Below are positions 35,356 to 43,757 of a stretch of 43,849 bases of DNA, piece after piece (position 1 is the first letter of the stretch; every line of letters begins with the position of its first letter). The notes under the pieces were generated by a model. That model was not told the origin of the DNA. It worked only from the letters and a program-made list of their open reading frames with translations, and did not search any database. Made by a program: the position numbers and the translations under genes. Source of the DNA: Pirellula staleyi DSM 6068 (lineage in GTDB: Bacteria; Planctomycetota; Planctomycetia; Pirellulales; Pirellulaceae); assembly GCA_945900945.1 (NCBI GenBank), contig CAMDKL010000032.1, forward strand, positions 1 to 43,849. The letters are read 5' to 3'.

Positions 35356-36792
35356 ATGAATACTTTAAATCGACGACGCTTTTTCGAAGACTCAATTATG
35401 GCTGCAGCAGCAGTCAGTTTGCCTGTGGCGCGGGTGGCCTCAGCAGACGCTTCGGTAAGCGCGAATGAGAAGCTTACTGCAGCAATCATTGGTTGCGGTA
35501 TTCGCGGCAAAGCTCATGCGCAAGAACTGGCCAAACTAACAGACTGCGAGATTGCCTATGTGTGCGATCCTGATTTGGATCGAGCCGATGAAGTCGGTGC
35601 GTTGCTCGTAAAAATGAATCGCCCGATGCCAAAAAAGGTGCAGGATTTGCGATTGGTATACGATGACAAGTCGGTCGATGTCATATTCGTCGCGACTCCG
35701 AATCATTGGCATGCGCTTGCAACCATTTGGGCCATGCAAGCTGGCAAAGATGTCTATTGCGAGAAGCCGGTCAGCCATAACGTCAGTGAGGGGCGTCGCA
35801 TGGTGCAAGCAGCTCGCAAGTACGGTCGCATTTGTCAGGCGGGAACGCAAAATCGATCGCGAGGCGCATTAGCCGAGGCTGTCAAATACATGCAGGATGG
35901 AAAATTGGGAGATGTGAAACTCGCACGCAGTATTGTCTACGGAGGCCGTGACTCGATTGGAGGGCCCTCGCCATGTGCAATGCCCCCTCGCTGCGATTAC
36001 AATCTGTGGGCTGGTCCGGCGCCGCGGACAGAACTCATGCGGCCCAAGTTTCATTATGATTGGCATTGGTTTTGGGATACGGGAAACGGCGAGATCGGCA
36101 ACAATAACATTCATTCGTTGGATATTTGTCGTTGGGGGCTAGGTGTAACCGGGTTGGGCCACAGTGTGATCAGCTATGGAGGGCGACTGGGATATGTTGA
36201 TGCGGCGGAAACACCCAATACCCAAGTTGCGGTTTTCGATTTCGGCTCGAAGACGATTGTGTCCGAAACTCGCGGATTGAAGACGGTTCCGTTCCATCCA
36301 ACGATCAAGTCCTCATGGTTCTTTTACGGCACCGAAGGCATCATCGCGGAAACCGATCTTTATGATCTCGAGGGCAAGCGCGTACGCGCCTTTGAGGGCA
36401 AGTCTGGGAATCACTTCACGAACTTTCTCCAGGCTGTTCGCAGCCGGAAGCAAACCGATCTTGCTGCCGATATCTTGGAGGGACACCAATCAACTGCGCT
36501 GTGTCATATAGCCAATATATCCTTTCACCTAGGGAGCGTGACATCTTTGTCGGACGTGCCGAGCCGATTGAGTCAGGTCAAGAATCAGGGAGAGGTCCTA
36601 GAAACCTTCGCTCGCACCAAACAACATCTTGCCGATGCTGGAGTGATTATTGATGACGTGAAATTGACGGTGGGAGAGCACTTGCGAATCGACGGCGAAA
36701 AAGAACAGTTCCTCGACAATCCGAACGCGGACCGTTTGCTGACATGCGTCTATCGCAATCCCTTTACTGTTCCGAAGGAATCCGAGATCTAA
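35356..36792 (+). CDS. Tat-exported Gfo/Idh/MocA family oxidoreductase
   Basis: A 478-residue protein with a twin-arginine signal (NRRRFFEDSIMAAAAVSLPV), a Rossmann fold with LTAAIIGCGIRGKAHAQEL, VIFVATPNHWHAL and the EKPVSHN motif carrying the catalytic Lys, and a substrate domain with WAGPAPRTE and FHYDWHWFWDTGNGEIGNN. These are hallmarks of the planctomycete/Bacteroidota exported clade. Tat export of the folded enzyme would allow its NAD(P) to stay bound. The C-terminus has the HxxNF region (GNHFTNFLQAVRSRKQTDL) also seen in the fragment at 32463-32723. It probably acts on a glycan-derived sugar. Confidence 0.9.
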   Translation: MNTLNRRRFFEDSIMAAAAVSLPVARVASADASVSANEKLTAAIIGCGIRGKAHAQELAKLTDCEIAYVCDPDLDRADEVGALLVKMNRPMPKKVQDLRLVYDDKSVDVIFVATPNHWHALATIWAMQAGKDVYCEKPVSHNVSEGRRMVQAARKYGRICQAGTQNRSRGALAEAVKYMQDGKLGDVKLARSIVYGGRDSIGGPSPCAMPPRCDYNLWAGPAPRTELMRPKFHYDWHWFWDTGNGEIGNNNIHSLDICRWGLGVTGLGHSVISYGGRLGYVDAAETPNTQVAVFDFGSKTIVSETRGLKTVPFHPTIKSSWFFYGTEGIIAETDLYDLEGKRVRAFEGKSGNHFTNFLQAVRSRKQTDLAADILEGHQSTALCHIANISFHLGSVTSLSDVPSRLSQVKNQGEVLETFARTKQHLADAGVIIDDVKLTVGEHLRIDGEKEQFLDNPNADRLLTCVYRNPFTVPKESEI

Positions 36793-36842
36793 TCGCTTGG
36801 ATAACTTCGTTGGGGTCAAACTCGGGATTCGGGATTCAGTAT

Positions 36843-37097
36843 ATGATACAAAAAGTCGAACTACGGGTTGACGAAGGAGCAAGCAGTTTACCTGGATGGG
36901 ACAACGCTGCCGACATGCTTCGCCATCGGATGGAAGCCAAGGGGGTGTCTCAGATGCAATTTAGCCGGGACACGGGGCTGCCCAAGTCCAAGATTTCTGA
37001 AGTGCTTGCCGGAAACAAGCCGTTCAGTCGAAAGATGATCCACACACTGGCTGACTATTTCCATGTGAATGTGGGTGTGCTGGCGGCGAACATCTAA
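36843..37097 (+). CDS. XRE-family regulator, HigA-like, possibly N-terminally shortened
   Basis: The 84-residue frame from ATG 36843 contains a helix-turn-helix at about residues 25-80 (MLRHRMEAKGVSQMQFSRDT, KSKISEVLAGNKPFSRKMIH, LADYFHVNVGVLA) that matches HigA/YddM-type antitoxins. Typical members have about 50 more residues before this domain. The open frame extends upstream to 36744 only through the end of the previous gene. No HigB-type toxin is adjacent. It may be an orphan antitoxin or transcription regulator, or a remnant. Confidence 0.65.
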   Translation: MIQKVELRVDEGASSLPGWDNAADMLRHRMEAKGVSQMQFSRDTGLPKSKISEVLAGNKPFSRKMIHTLADYFHVNVGVLAANI

Positions 37098-37284
37098 GAC
37101 CTGTGCTGCGACTTTTCAGTAGCTCGACCGCTTTGAGGAATTCGAAGTTGATCCTGCGTTGGCATCCAGTTTGTGCGGAAACCGTCTTTCCCGGCTTGTA
37201 AATGAACGCCAGCCACGGGATAATGATGCATTCCCTTTTCACGCATTGGCCTTGATCGCCGTCTCTTTACGGCAAAGCCGGAAT

Positions 37285-38778
37285 ATGGCCGTCCCCCTCG
37301 ACAAATTCGCGAAGCAGCTTGAAGACAGCGGGATTCTCGCTGGCGACACGATCAAGGACTTTATCCCGCCTAACGTGACGAAAGATGCTACTGCGATTGC
37401 CCGCTTTGAACGAGAGGTCACGGCAGCCGCCAAACTGCGTCATCCTAATAGCGTTGCCGCCGATGACGCCGACTGTGCCAATGGCGTCCAGTTCCTCGTC
37501 ATGGAAATGGTCGAAGGAAGTGCCCCATCCGCATTGGTCAAGAGGAACGGCCCGTTCTACGTAGAGGAGGCCGTCAACTACGTTCTGCAAGCGTCCAAGG
37601 GATTGGAATTCGCTCACAAGAAGGGCGTCGTCCATCGAGACATTAAACCAGCCAATCTGCTGCTGGATACAGAGGGGACGGTCGATTACATGGCCCCTGA
37701 GCAAGCCCTGAATACCAAAACGATGACGGAAGTGATTGCTGAACTTGAGCGATGTACGGCGGGTCCGACCACGGCTATGAGCTTCCAGCAATCGGCAACC
37801 ACTGCCTCAAACGAACGCACATTGGTCTTTCCCACGCAATCGCTTGAAGTGCCGACCATTCCGGTCGATCCCGGCAAGCATCGGCTCAAGGTCGAGAAAG
37901 AAGGCTTCACCATTTTCGGGCAGGACTTCGAGATGAAGTCTGGTGACAAGACGCCGATCAAGGCGAAACTCGTGCCGCTGGAAGAGAAGCCAGCGATGGT
38001 GGAGACGAGGCCTGCTCCGGTGGTTGACGGCGTGATCGAGCCCAGGACCGGCTGGCAGGGCTGGCCCACCGACGCCCCGCCACCCGCCATCGCCCCCTTC
38101 GATGCCGCGCAGGCGAAGAAACATCAGGAAGCCTGGGCCAGGCACCTGGGTGTGCCAGTCGAGTACACCAACAGCATCGGGATGAAGTTCATGCTCATCT
38201 CGACGGGCGAGTTCACGATGGGAAGCACGTCGGCCGAGATCGAAGCGGCTCTCGTCGTCACCGCTGGAGACGAGTACTGGAACGAGCGCATTCGCAGTGC
38301 CGCCCCACAGCACAAGTTGATTCTGTCGCAACCGATCTATTTCGGTGTCCATGAAGTCACGCAAAGGGACTACGAGGCCATGATGGGGAAGAATCCGTCT
38401 CACTTTGCCCCGATGGGCACCGGCTATCGGATGCCGACCGAAGCGGAATGGGAGTACGCCTGCAGGGCGGGAACGACAACGAAATACTGGCTTGGCGACA
38501 AAGATGATCAACTCATTACGGTCTACTGGTCCGCCTTGAACTCGGGGGGACGCACGCACGCAGTGGGAGCGTTAAAGGAGAATCCATTTGGACTCTTTGA
38601 CATCCACGGCAACGTGTGGGAATGGGTGCAGGATTGGTGGGAACCGAATTCCTACACACGGTTTCAGGGGAAGCCCGCTTTAGCCGAAATTCTCCCGCCC
38701 CTGACCCCTGAAAATCCCCTTGCGACTCCTCACTCTCCTCCTCTCGCCATTGAAAAACGACAGCACTCGTTTTCCTAA
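37285..38778 (+). pseudogene. Ser/Thr kinase-PEGA-FGE gene reduced by several in-frame deletions
   Basis: The 497-codon frame is open, but each domain is incomplete compared with full-length planctomycete proteins of this type. After MAVPLDKFAKQLEDSG the frame jumps at DFIPP (37366-37371) to NVTKDATAIARFEREV, losing the Gly-rich loop and VAIK. HRDIKPANLLLDTEGTV (37675-37683) joins directly to DYMAPEQ, losing DFG. NTKT (37717-37722) joins to MTEVIAELERC, losing the C-lobe. The transmembrane part before IPVDPGKHRLKVEKEG (PEGA-like) is absent. The FGE domain begins NSIGMKFMLISTGEFTMGS, skips its middle at MGTGYRMPTEAEW (38416-38424) and stops after VWEWVQDWWEP. No catalytic centre is complete. 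The open frame starts earlier (37159) but the family start is ATG 37285. It may be transcribed with the sulfatase two bases downstream. Confidence 0.7.
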
Positions 38779-38779
38779 A

Positions 38780-40081
38780 ATGACATCATCTGTACTGCAG
38801 CTCACGATCAGCGCCGCAATGACCTTTGCCATTGCTTCCGCCCAAAGCGCCGAACCCGCGCAGCGGCCACCCAATATCATCGTCATTCTGGCAGACGATC
38901 TCGGTTGCGGAGACCTGAGCCTTTACAAGGGCTGGGTCAAGACCCCGCGGATCGATCGGATGGCCATGGAAGGAATGACATTTACCGACTTTCACTCCAA
39001 CTCGTCGGTGTGCAGTCCCACGCGCACCGCCTTCCTCACCGGGCGCTATCAACAACGCGTTGGCATTGTCGATGTGATCGTGGGCAGGAACGAACCTGAT
39101 ACGGGGATTCCCCCGGCGACGCCGACCCTTTCGCGGGTCTTCCAAAAAAGCGGATACGCGACCGCCCTGTTCGGCAAATGGCATTGCGGTTACGAGCCAA
39201 GGTTCAATCCTCGCCATCTCGGTTTCGATGAATTCGTGGGCTTCCTGCATGGCGGCGGTGGTTACCACAGTCCCAATTTCTGGCGTGATGGGCTGCAGCC
39301 TCTTTCTTTGCAGGGCTATTCAACGGACATTATCACTGATCGAAGCCTCGACTTCATCAGGCGACACCAAGACAAGCCGTTCTTTCTCTACGTAGCACAT
39401 CAGGCGGTTCACAATCCCTATCAGACCCGTGATGATACGCCGGACGAGCGTGAGCCGGGATGGAATCAAAACGCGGTGAACGATGTCAACCGGCCTCGCT
39501 ACAAGAAGATCGTCGAGGATTTGGACCAAAGTGTCGGCAGAATCCTCGACACCGTCAGCGAGTTGGGACTCGCGCAAGACACACTGGTGTTCTTCTGGTC
39601 GGACAATGGCGACGTGCGGATGTGCCCAGATGAAGTGCGGCCGTATCGCGGCGGCAAGTTTAGCCACTTCGAGGGCGGGCACCGGGTGCCGGCCGTGGCC
39701 TGGTGGCCGGGCAAGATCAAGGCGGGCGCGCAGTCGGATGCCTTGCTCGCCGGGTTCGATCTATTCCCAACACTGACCGATCTCGCCGGCATCTCAAAGG
39801 ACAACCCAGCCAACCTCGATGGCAGCAGCGCCAAGGATCACTTTCTCCAGCAGAAACCCATGGCAGATCGTGACCTCTTCTTCGGCTACGAACCCAAACT
39901 AGGCACCGCAATGCGTCGTGGCCATTGGAAAATGATCATCAAGGGCGACGACCTACAGCTTTACAGCCTGAAGAATGATCTAAAGGAAACCACCAATGTC
40001 GCCGCTCAAAACCCCGAGATCACCGCCCCCATGCGACGCGCCATCGAACAATTCAAACAGACGGTGATCCCGGGCTCATAA
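38780..40081 (+). CDS. Arylsulfatase-type sulfatase
   Basis: The 433-residue protein has a signal peptide (LTISAAMTFAIASAQSAEP) and a complete sulfatase core: NIIVILADDLG with metal-binding Asp39/40, the formylglycine signature CSPTRTAFLTGR with Cys78, GKWHCGYEP, FFLYVAHQAVHNP and FFWSDNGD. Cys78 must be oxidised to formylglycine by an FGE enzyme before the protein is active. I chose ATG 38780, one base after the kinase-FGE stop; an in-frame ATG at 38720 overlaps that gene. It lies next to an FGE-domain gene that is itself defective, so maturation would depend on an FGE elsewhere. The substrate is unknown; such enzymes remove sulfate from algal polysaccharides in planctomycetes. Confidence 0.9.
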   Translation: MTSSVLQLTISAAMTFAIASAQSAEPAQRPPNIIVILADDLGCGDLSLYKGWVKTPRIDRMAMEGMTFTDFHSNSSVCSPTRTAFLTGRYQQRVGIVDVIVGRNEPDTGIPPATPTLSRVFQKSGYATALFGKWHCGYEPRFNPRHLGFDEFVGFLHGGGGYHSPNFWRDGLQPLSLQGYSTDIITDRSLDFIRRHQDKPFFLYVAHQAVHNPYQTRDDTPDEREPGWNQNAVNDVNRPRYKKIVEDLDQSVGRILDTVSELGLAQDTLVFFWSDNGDVRMCPDEVRPYRGGKFSHFEGGHRVPAVAWWPGKIKAGAQSDALLAGFDLFPTLTDLAGISKDNPANLDGSSAKDHFLQQKPMADRDLFFGYEPKLGTAMRRGHWKMIIKGDDLQLYSLKNDLKETTNVAAQNPEITAPMRRAIEQFKQTVIPGS

Positions 40082-40142
40082 TGCGACTTGGATGTGGCAA
40101 CATCGGCGCCAAACCGGAAACCTTCCTGGCAAACAAGCAACT

Positions 40143-41335
40143 ATGAAAACGCTCTCACTGGTTCTCCATTTGTCGTTCATCATTTTGGTTTCGTCAGCGT
40201 CGGCGAAGCCGAACGTCCTCTTCATCATCTCCGATGATCTGACAGACACCGCACTCGGCTGCTACGGCAACAAGGTCTCCCAGACACCGAACATCGACCG
40301 CCGGGCCTCACGCGGGATGCGTTTCACGCGGGCGTATTGCCAGGCCAGCTACTGCGGGCCGTCGAGGGCCTCATTCCTTTCCGGCTACTATCCCCATGCG
40401 ACGGGTGTGCAGGGTTACATCAGCCCACGTGCGGCGATTGGTGATCGTGCGACATGGCCGCAGCATTTCAAAAACGCGGGCTATTACTCTGCTCGCGTGA
40501 GCAAAATCTTCCACATGGGAGTGCCCGGCGGCATTGAGAATGGTGGCGACGGGACGTTCGTGTCGGCGAACGACATGCAAGCCAATCGTTGCTTCCTCTA
40601 CCACTTGATTGGCAACGGCACAGGACAATGGCGCGTGCCGCAGGGCGGAATGGGAGCGCTGGTCAGAGAGCTGTATCGCATCGCCACGCTCCACGGTGTG
40701 GAGATTAAAACCCAATCCAAAGTCTCCGTGTTGGAAAGTGGTCCGGCTGGTGTTCGCCTCGAAACGGAATCCGGCGAGACCTACACCGCCAAGGATCTCC
40801 TCTTTGCTGCCGCGCCGCAGCTTCTGGCTCGCTTGCTCGGGCGGGCCGTTCCGGAGTCTCTTGAGGTAGCACAATTGAAAATCAACATGCTCCTGTCCCG
40901 ACTGCCGCGTCTGAAGTCAGGCGTTGACCCGCGGCTCGCCTTTGCCGGCACCTTTCATATCAATGAAAGCTATATCCAATGGGAAGCCGCCTACGCTCGG
41001 GCTCGCGGCGGCGAGATGCCACAGCCGTTGCCGTTGGAGATGTATTGTCACACTCTGACCGATCCCTCGATTTTGTCAGCGGAGTTGATCGCCAAGGGTT
41101 TTCATACCCTCACGATCTGGAAAAAGACATCTCCCTACCGCGTGGAAACATTTTCCACCGTTACTTGGATTTCCCGTTCCTGGACGACCACGACAGTGGA
41201 GCGAGTCCGCAACTCTGGGTCGATGAAACCGATGATCCGCATATTTACCTCGCCGGCGCAGGAGCCCGACGCGGTGGCGGAGTCAGCGGCATCGCTGGGC
41301 ACAATTCCGCTATGGCACTTTTAACAAAGGAATAA
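40143..41335 (+). pseudogene. Chimera: 5' sulfatase fragment fused to PYROXD2-like oxidoreductase 3' part
   Basis: Codons 1-138 are an iduronate-sulfatase-like start: signal peptide, PNVLFIISDDLTDTALGCYG and YCGPSRASFLSGYYPHATG with the CxPSR signature. At about 40548-40556 (codons for Asp-Gly-Thr) the frame passes into FVSANDMQANRCFLYHLIG, WRVPQGGMGALVRELYRIA and later sequence typical of the C-terminal half of phytoene-desaturase-like/PYROXD2 FAD oxidoreductases. That part breaks again near 41105-41120: HTLTIW is followed, one frame over, by DLEKDISLPRGNIFHRYLDF and AGAGARRGGGVSGIAGHNS, ending at 41335, while the fusion frame itself ends at 41324. Both parent genes are incomplete (no sulfatase C-terminus, no FAD-binding N-terminus), so neither activity should remain. 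A CDS caller would report a single 393-residue sulfatase-like protein. Confidence 0.75.
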
Positions 41336-41343
41336 TCTGGTCT

Positions 41344-43695
41344 ATGAAAAACACACTCATTGTTTTTGCACTCACCGTCGTTTTTGCGGTGCAATGGTCA
41401 AGCTTGGCCGCAGGCGCTGAGCACGACTGGAATCTCGGTCCCACGGGCCTGCGGGGCTGGATTCGCTGTGACAAGATGGTCACCTCCGATGCCCGCCAGA
41501 TCACGATCAAGAAAGTGGAGAGGGGTTCTCCCGCTGACGGCGTTCTCGCGGTCGGCGATGTGATTCTGGGCGTCGGCGGCAAGCCGTTTTCCTATGACCC
41601 GCGCACCGAAATGGGCAAGGCCCTCACCCTTGCCGAATCGGAAGCGGGCCAAGGCAATCTCACCCTGACTCGGTTGCGCGCAGGTAGCTCGGCGGAAGTC
41701 GTGGTGAAGCTGCCGGTGCTCGGAACTTACAGCGACACGGCTCCCTTCAATTGCCCGAAGTCCAAACGCATTCTCGAACGAGGGTGCAAGGATCTCGCCA
41801 AGCGAATGGCGAAACCTTCCTATGCCAAAGAGTTGGATCCCATTCCTCGATCGCTCAATGCACTCGCGCTGTTAGCCAGCGGCGATCCGAGCTACCTCCC
41901 GCTGATCAAGAAGGAAACCGAGTGGGCCGCGAACTACAGAACCGAAGGAATGGCAACCTGGTATTACGGCTACGTCATGATGTTCCTGGCCGAATACAGG
42001 ATCGCAACGGGCGATGATTCGGTCATGCCGGGCTTCACGCGGCTGTCGCTCGAAGCCGCTCATGGTCAAACCGCGGTCGGCTCGTGGGGCCACGGGTTCG
42101 CTCGGCCCGACGGCCGTCTCGGTGGCTACGGCATGATGAACTCCCCCGGTTTGCCTCTGACGATTTCGCTGGTGATGGCGCGTGAGGCCGGCGTGAAAGA
42201 CCCGGCGTTGGATCTGGCGATCGAGCGCAGTGCCAAGCTGCTGCGATTTTACATCGGCAAAGGCGCGATTCCTTATGGCGACCATCATCCTTGGATTGAG
42301 AACCACGAGGACAACGGCAAGTGTGGAATGGCCGCCGTGTTGTTCAACTTGCTCGGTGAAACGAAAGGCGCGGAGTTCTTCTCGCGCATGAGCGTCGCTT
42401 CTCACGGAGCGGAACGGGACACGGGGCACACCGGCAATTTCTTCAACATGCTTTGGGCGATGCCAGGCGTCGCGCAGTCCGGCTCGAATGCGACCGGCGC
42501 ATGGATGAGTGAGTTTGGAAGTTGGTATTTCGACCTTGCGCGGCGTTGGGATAACAGTTACCTCCATCAAGGTCCGCCGGAACCTGAAGAAGATAGCTAC
42601 GCAGGCTGGGACAGCACCGGCGGCTATCTGCTGGCCTACGCCATGCCGCTGAAGAAGCTTTATCTCACTGGCAAAAAGCCTGACGCAGTGCCGCAACTCG
42701 ATGCCGCCGCCGCCCAATCACTCATCGTCGACGGGCGTGGCTGGAACAATAAAGATCGCAACAGTTTCTACGATGCGCTGAGTGACGAACAGATCCTCGA
42801 GCGCCTTGGCAATTGGTCGCCCGTCGTGCGCGAGCGAGCGGCGATGGTATTGGGACGCCGCAAGAACGCTCCCGTGACATCTTTGATCGAGATGCTCGAT
42901 TCTCCCAGCCTCGATGCTCGCTATGGTGCCTGCCAGGGTTTGATCTTCCTTCGCGGACGTGGAGCGCCTGCCGTGGATGCCCTGCAGAAGACGCTGTCGC
43001 ACGAAGACCTCTGGCTCCGCATCAAAGCGGCTGAAGCACTCGCAGCCATCGGCGAGCCGGCCACGAAGGTGGTGCCGCAACTGCTCGAACTGCTGGCTCG
43101 GGTGGATGTGAAGAACGACCCGCGCGGCATGCAGCAGCGCTATCTTTCCTTCGCTCTGTTTGATGGTAATGGGATGCTTGGCCGCTCGCTGGAAGGTGTG
43201 GATCGCCCCGCGCTCTACAAGGCCGTGCGGGCCGGACTGAAGAACGAGGACGGTCGTGCTCGCGGCAGCATCGGTTCCGTTTATCGCCGTCTCTCGCTCG
43301 AAGAGATCAAGCCCCTGCTGCCCGCCATCCACGAGGCGATCGTCCATCCCGCGCCGAGCGGCGAGATGTTCGCCGACGGGATTCGCGTGGAGGGCCTGCG
43401 TCTCCTGTCGCAGCACCACATCGAGGAAGGCATGAACGCTCTGGTGATTTACACCCGCGATCAAAATCCCTGGGAGAGCCAAATTCGCACTCCAGAGCTG
43501 ATGAAGATCCTCCTCACCTACGGCACCCACGCCAAGGCGGCTATTCCGGAACTGACCAAGATCGCGAACTACTTCGAGAAGGATGAGAAAGACTTCCCAC
43601 CGCACCTGATGCGCATGAAGGCCAAGAGCGTCCGCGAAACGATCACTGCGATTGAAGCCTCGAAGGACTCCCCGGAACTTGTCCGACTCAAATAG
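41344..43695 (+). CDS. Exported PDZ-DUF6288-HEAT repeat protein
   Basis: A 783-residue protein with a signal peptide (TLIVFALTVVFAVQWSSLAAG). A PDZ-like segment follows (IKKVERGSPADGVLAVGDVI, GVGGKPFSYDP), then a long helical region (about residues 130-450) typical of DUF6288, with WAANYRTEGMATWYYGYVMM and GHGFARPDGRLGGYGMMNS, an alpha/alpha-barrel-like fold. The C-terminal third has HEAT-type repeats (RERAAMVLGRRKNAPVTSL, LRIKAAEALAAIGEPATKVV). AAAGGA precedes the ATG. The family is common in planctomycetes and Verrucomicrobia; its function is unknown, and no protease or glycosidase centre is evident. It begins eight bases after the chimera. Base composition here is visibly richer in G and C than in the left half of the window. 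Confidence 0.8.
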   Translation: MKNTLIVFALTVVFAVQWSSLAAGAEHDWNLGPTGLRGWIRCDKMVTSDARQITIKKVERGSPADGVLAVGDVILGVGGKPFSYDPRTEMGKALTLAESEAGQGNLTLTRLRAGSSAEVVVKLPVLGTYSDTAPFNCPKSKRILERGCKDLAKRMAKPSYAKELDPIPRSLNALALLASGDPSYLPLIKKETEWAANYRTEGMATWYYGYVMMFLAEYRIATGDDSVMPGFTRLSLEAAHGQTAVGSWGHGFARPDGRLGGYGMMNSPGLPLTISLVMAREAGVKDPALDLAIERSAKLLRFYIGKGAIPYGDHHPWIENHEDNGKCGMAAVLFNLLGETKGAEFFSRMSVASHGAERDTGHTGNFFNMLWAMPGVAQSGSNATGAWMSEFGSWYFDLARRWDNSYLHQGPPEPEEDSYAGWDSTGGYLLAYAMPLKKLYLTGKKPDAVPQLDAAAAQSLIVDGRGWNNKDRNSFYDALSDEQILERLGNWSPVVRERAAMVLGRRKNAPVTSLIEMLDSPSLDARYGACQGLIFLRGRGAPAVDALQKTLSHEDLWLRIKAAEALAAIGEPATKVVPQLLELLARVDVKNDPRGMQQRYLSFALFDGNGMLGRSLEGVDRPALYKAVRAGLKNEDGRARGSIGSVYRRLSLEEIKPLLPAIHEAIVHPAPSGEMFADGIRVEGLRLLSQHHIEEGMNALVIYTRDQNPWESQIRTPELMKILLTYGTHAKAAIPELTKIANYFEKDEKDFPPHLMRMKAKSVRETITAIEASKDSPELVRLK

Positions 43696-43757
43696 GGCAA
43701 GAGTCCCAAGTGAAAATCAGAACCACCGAGCAAAACAAACACAAACAAGGAACAACG

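Noticed and set aside
37159-37284. Upstream extension of the kinase-FGE frame
   Set aside because: Full-length relatives start at the MAVPLDKF-type sequence; the 42 residues before it have no similarity.
42718-43605. 295-codon minus-strand frame opposite the HEAT repeats
   Set aside because: It is a shadow frame in high-G+C coding sequence with no start signal or family similarity.
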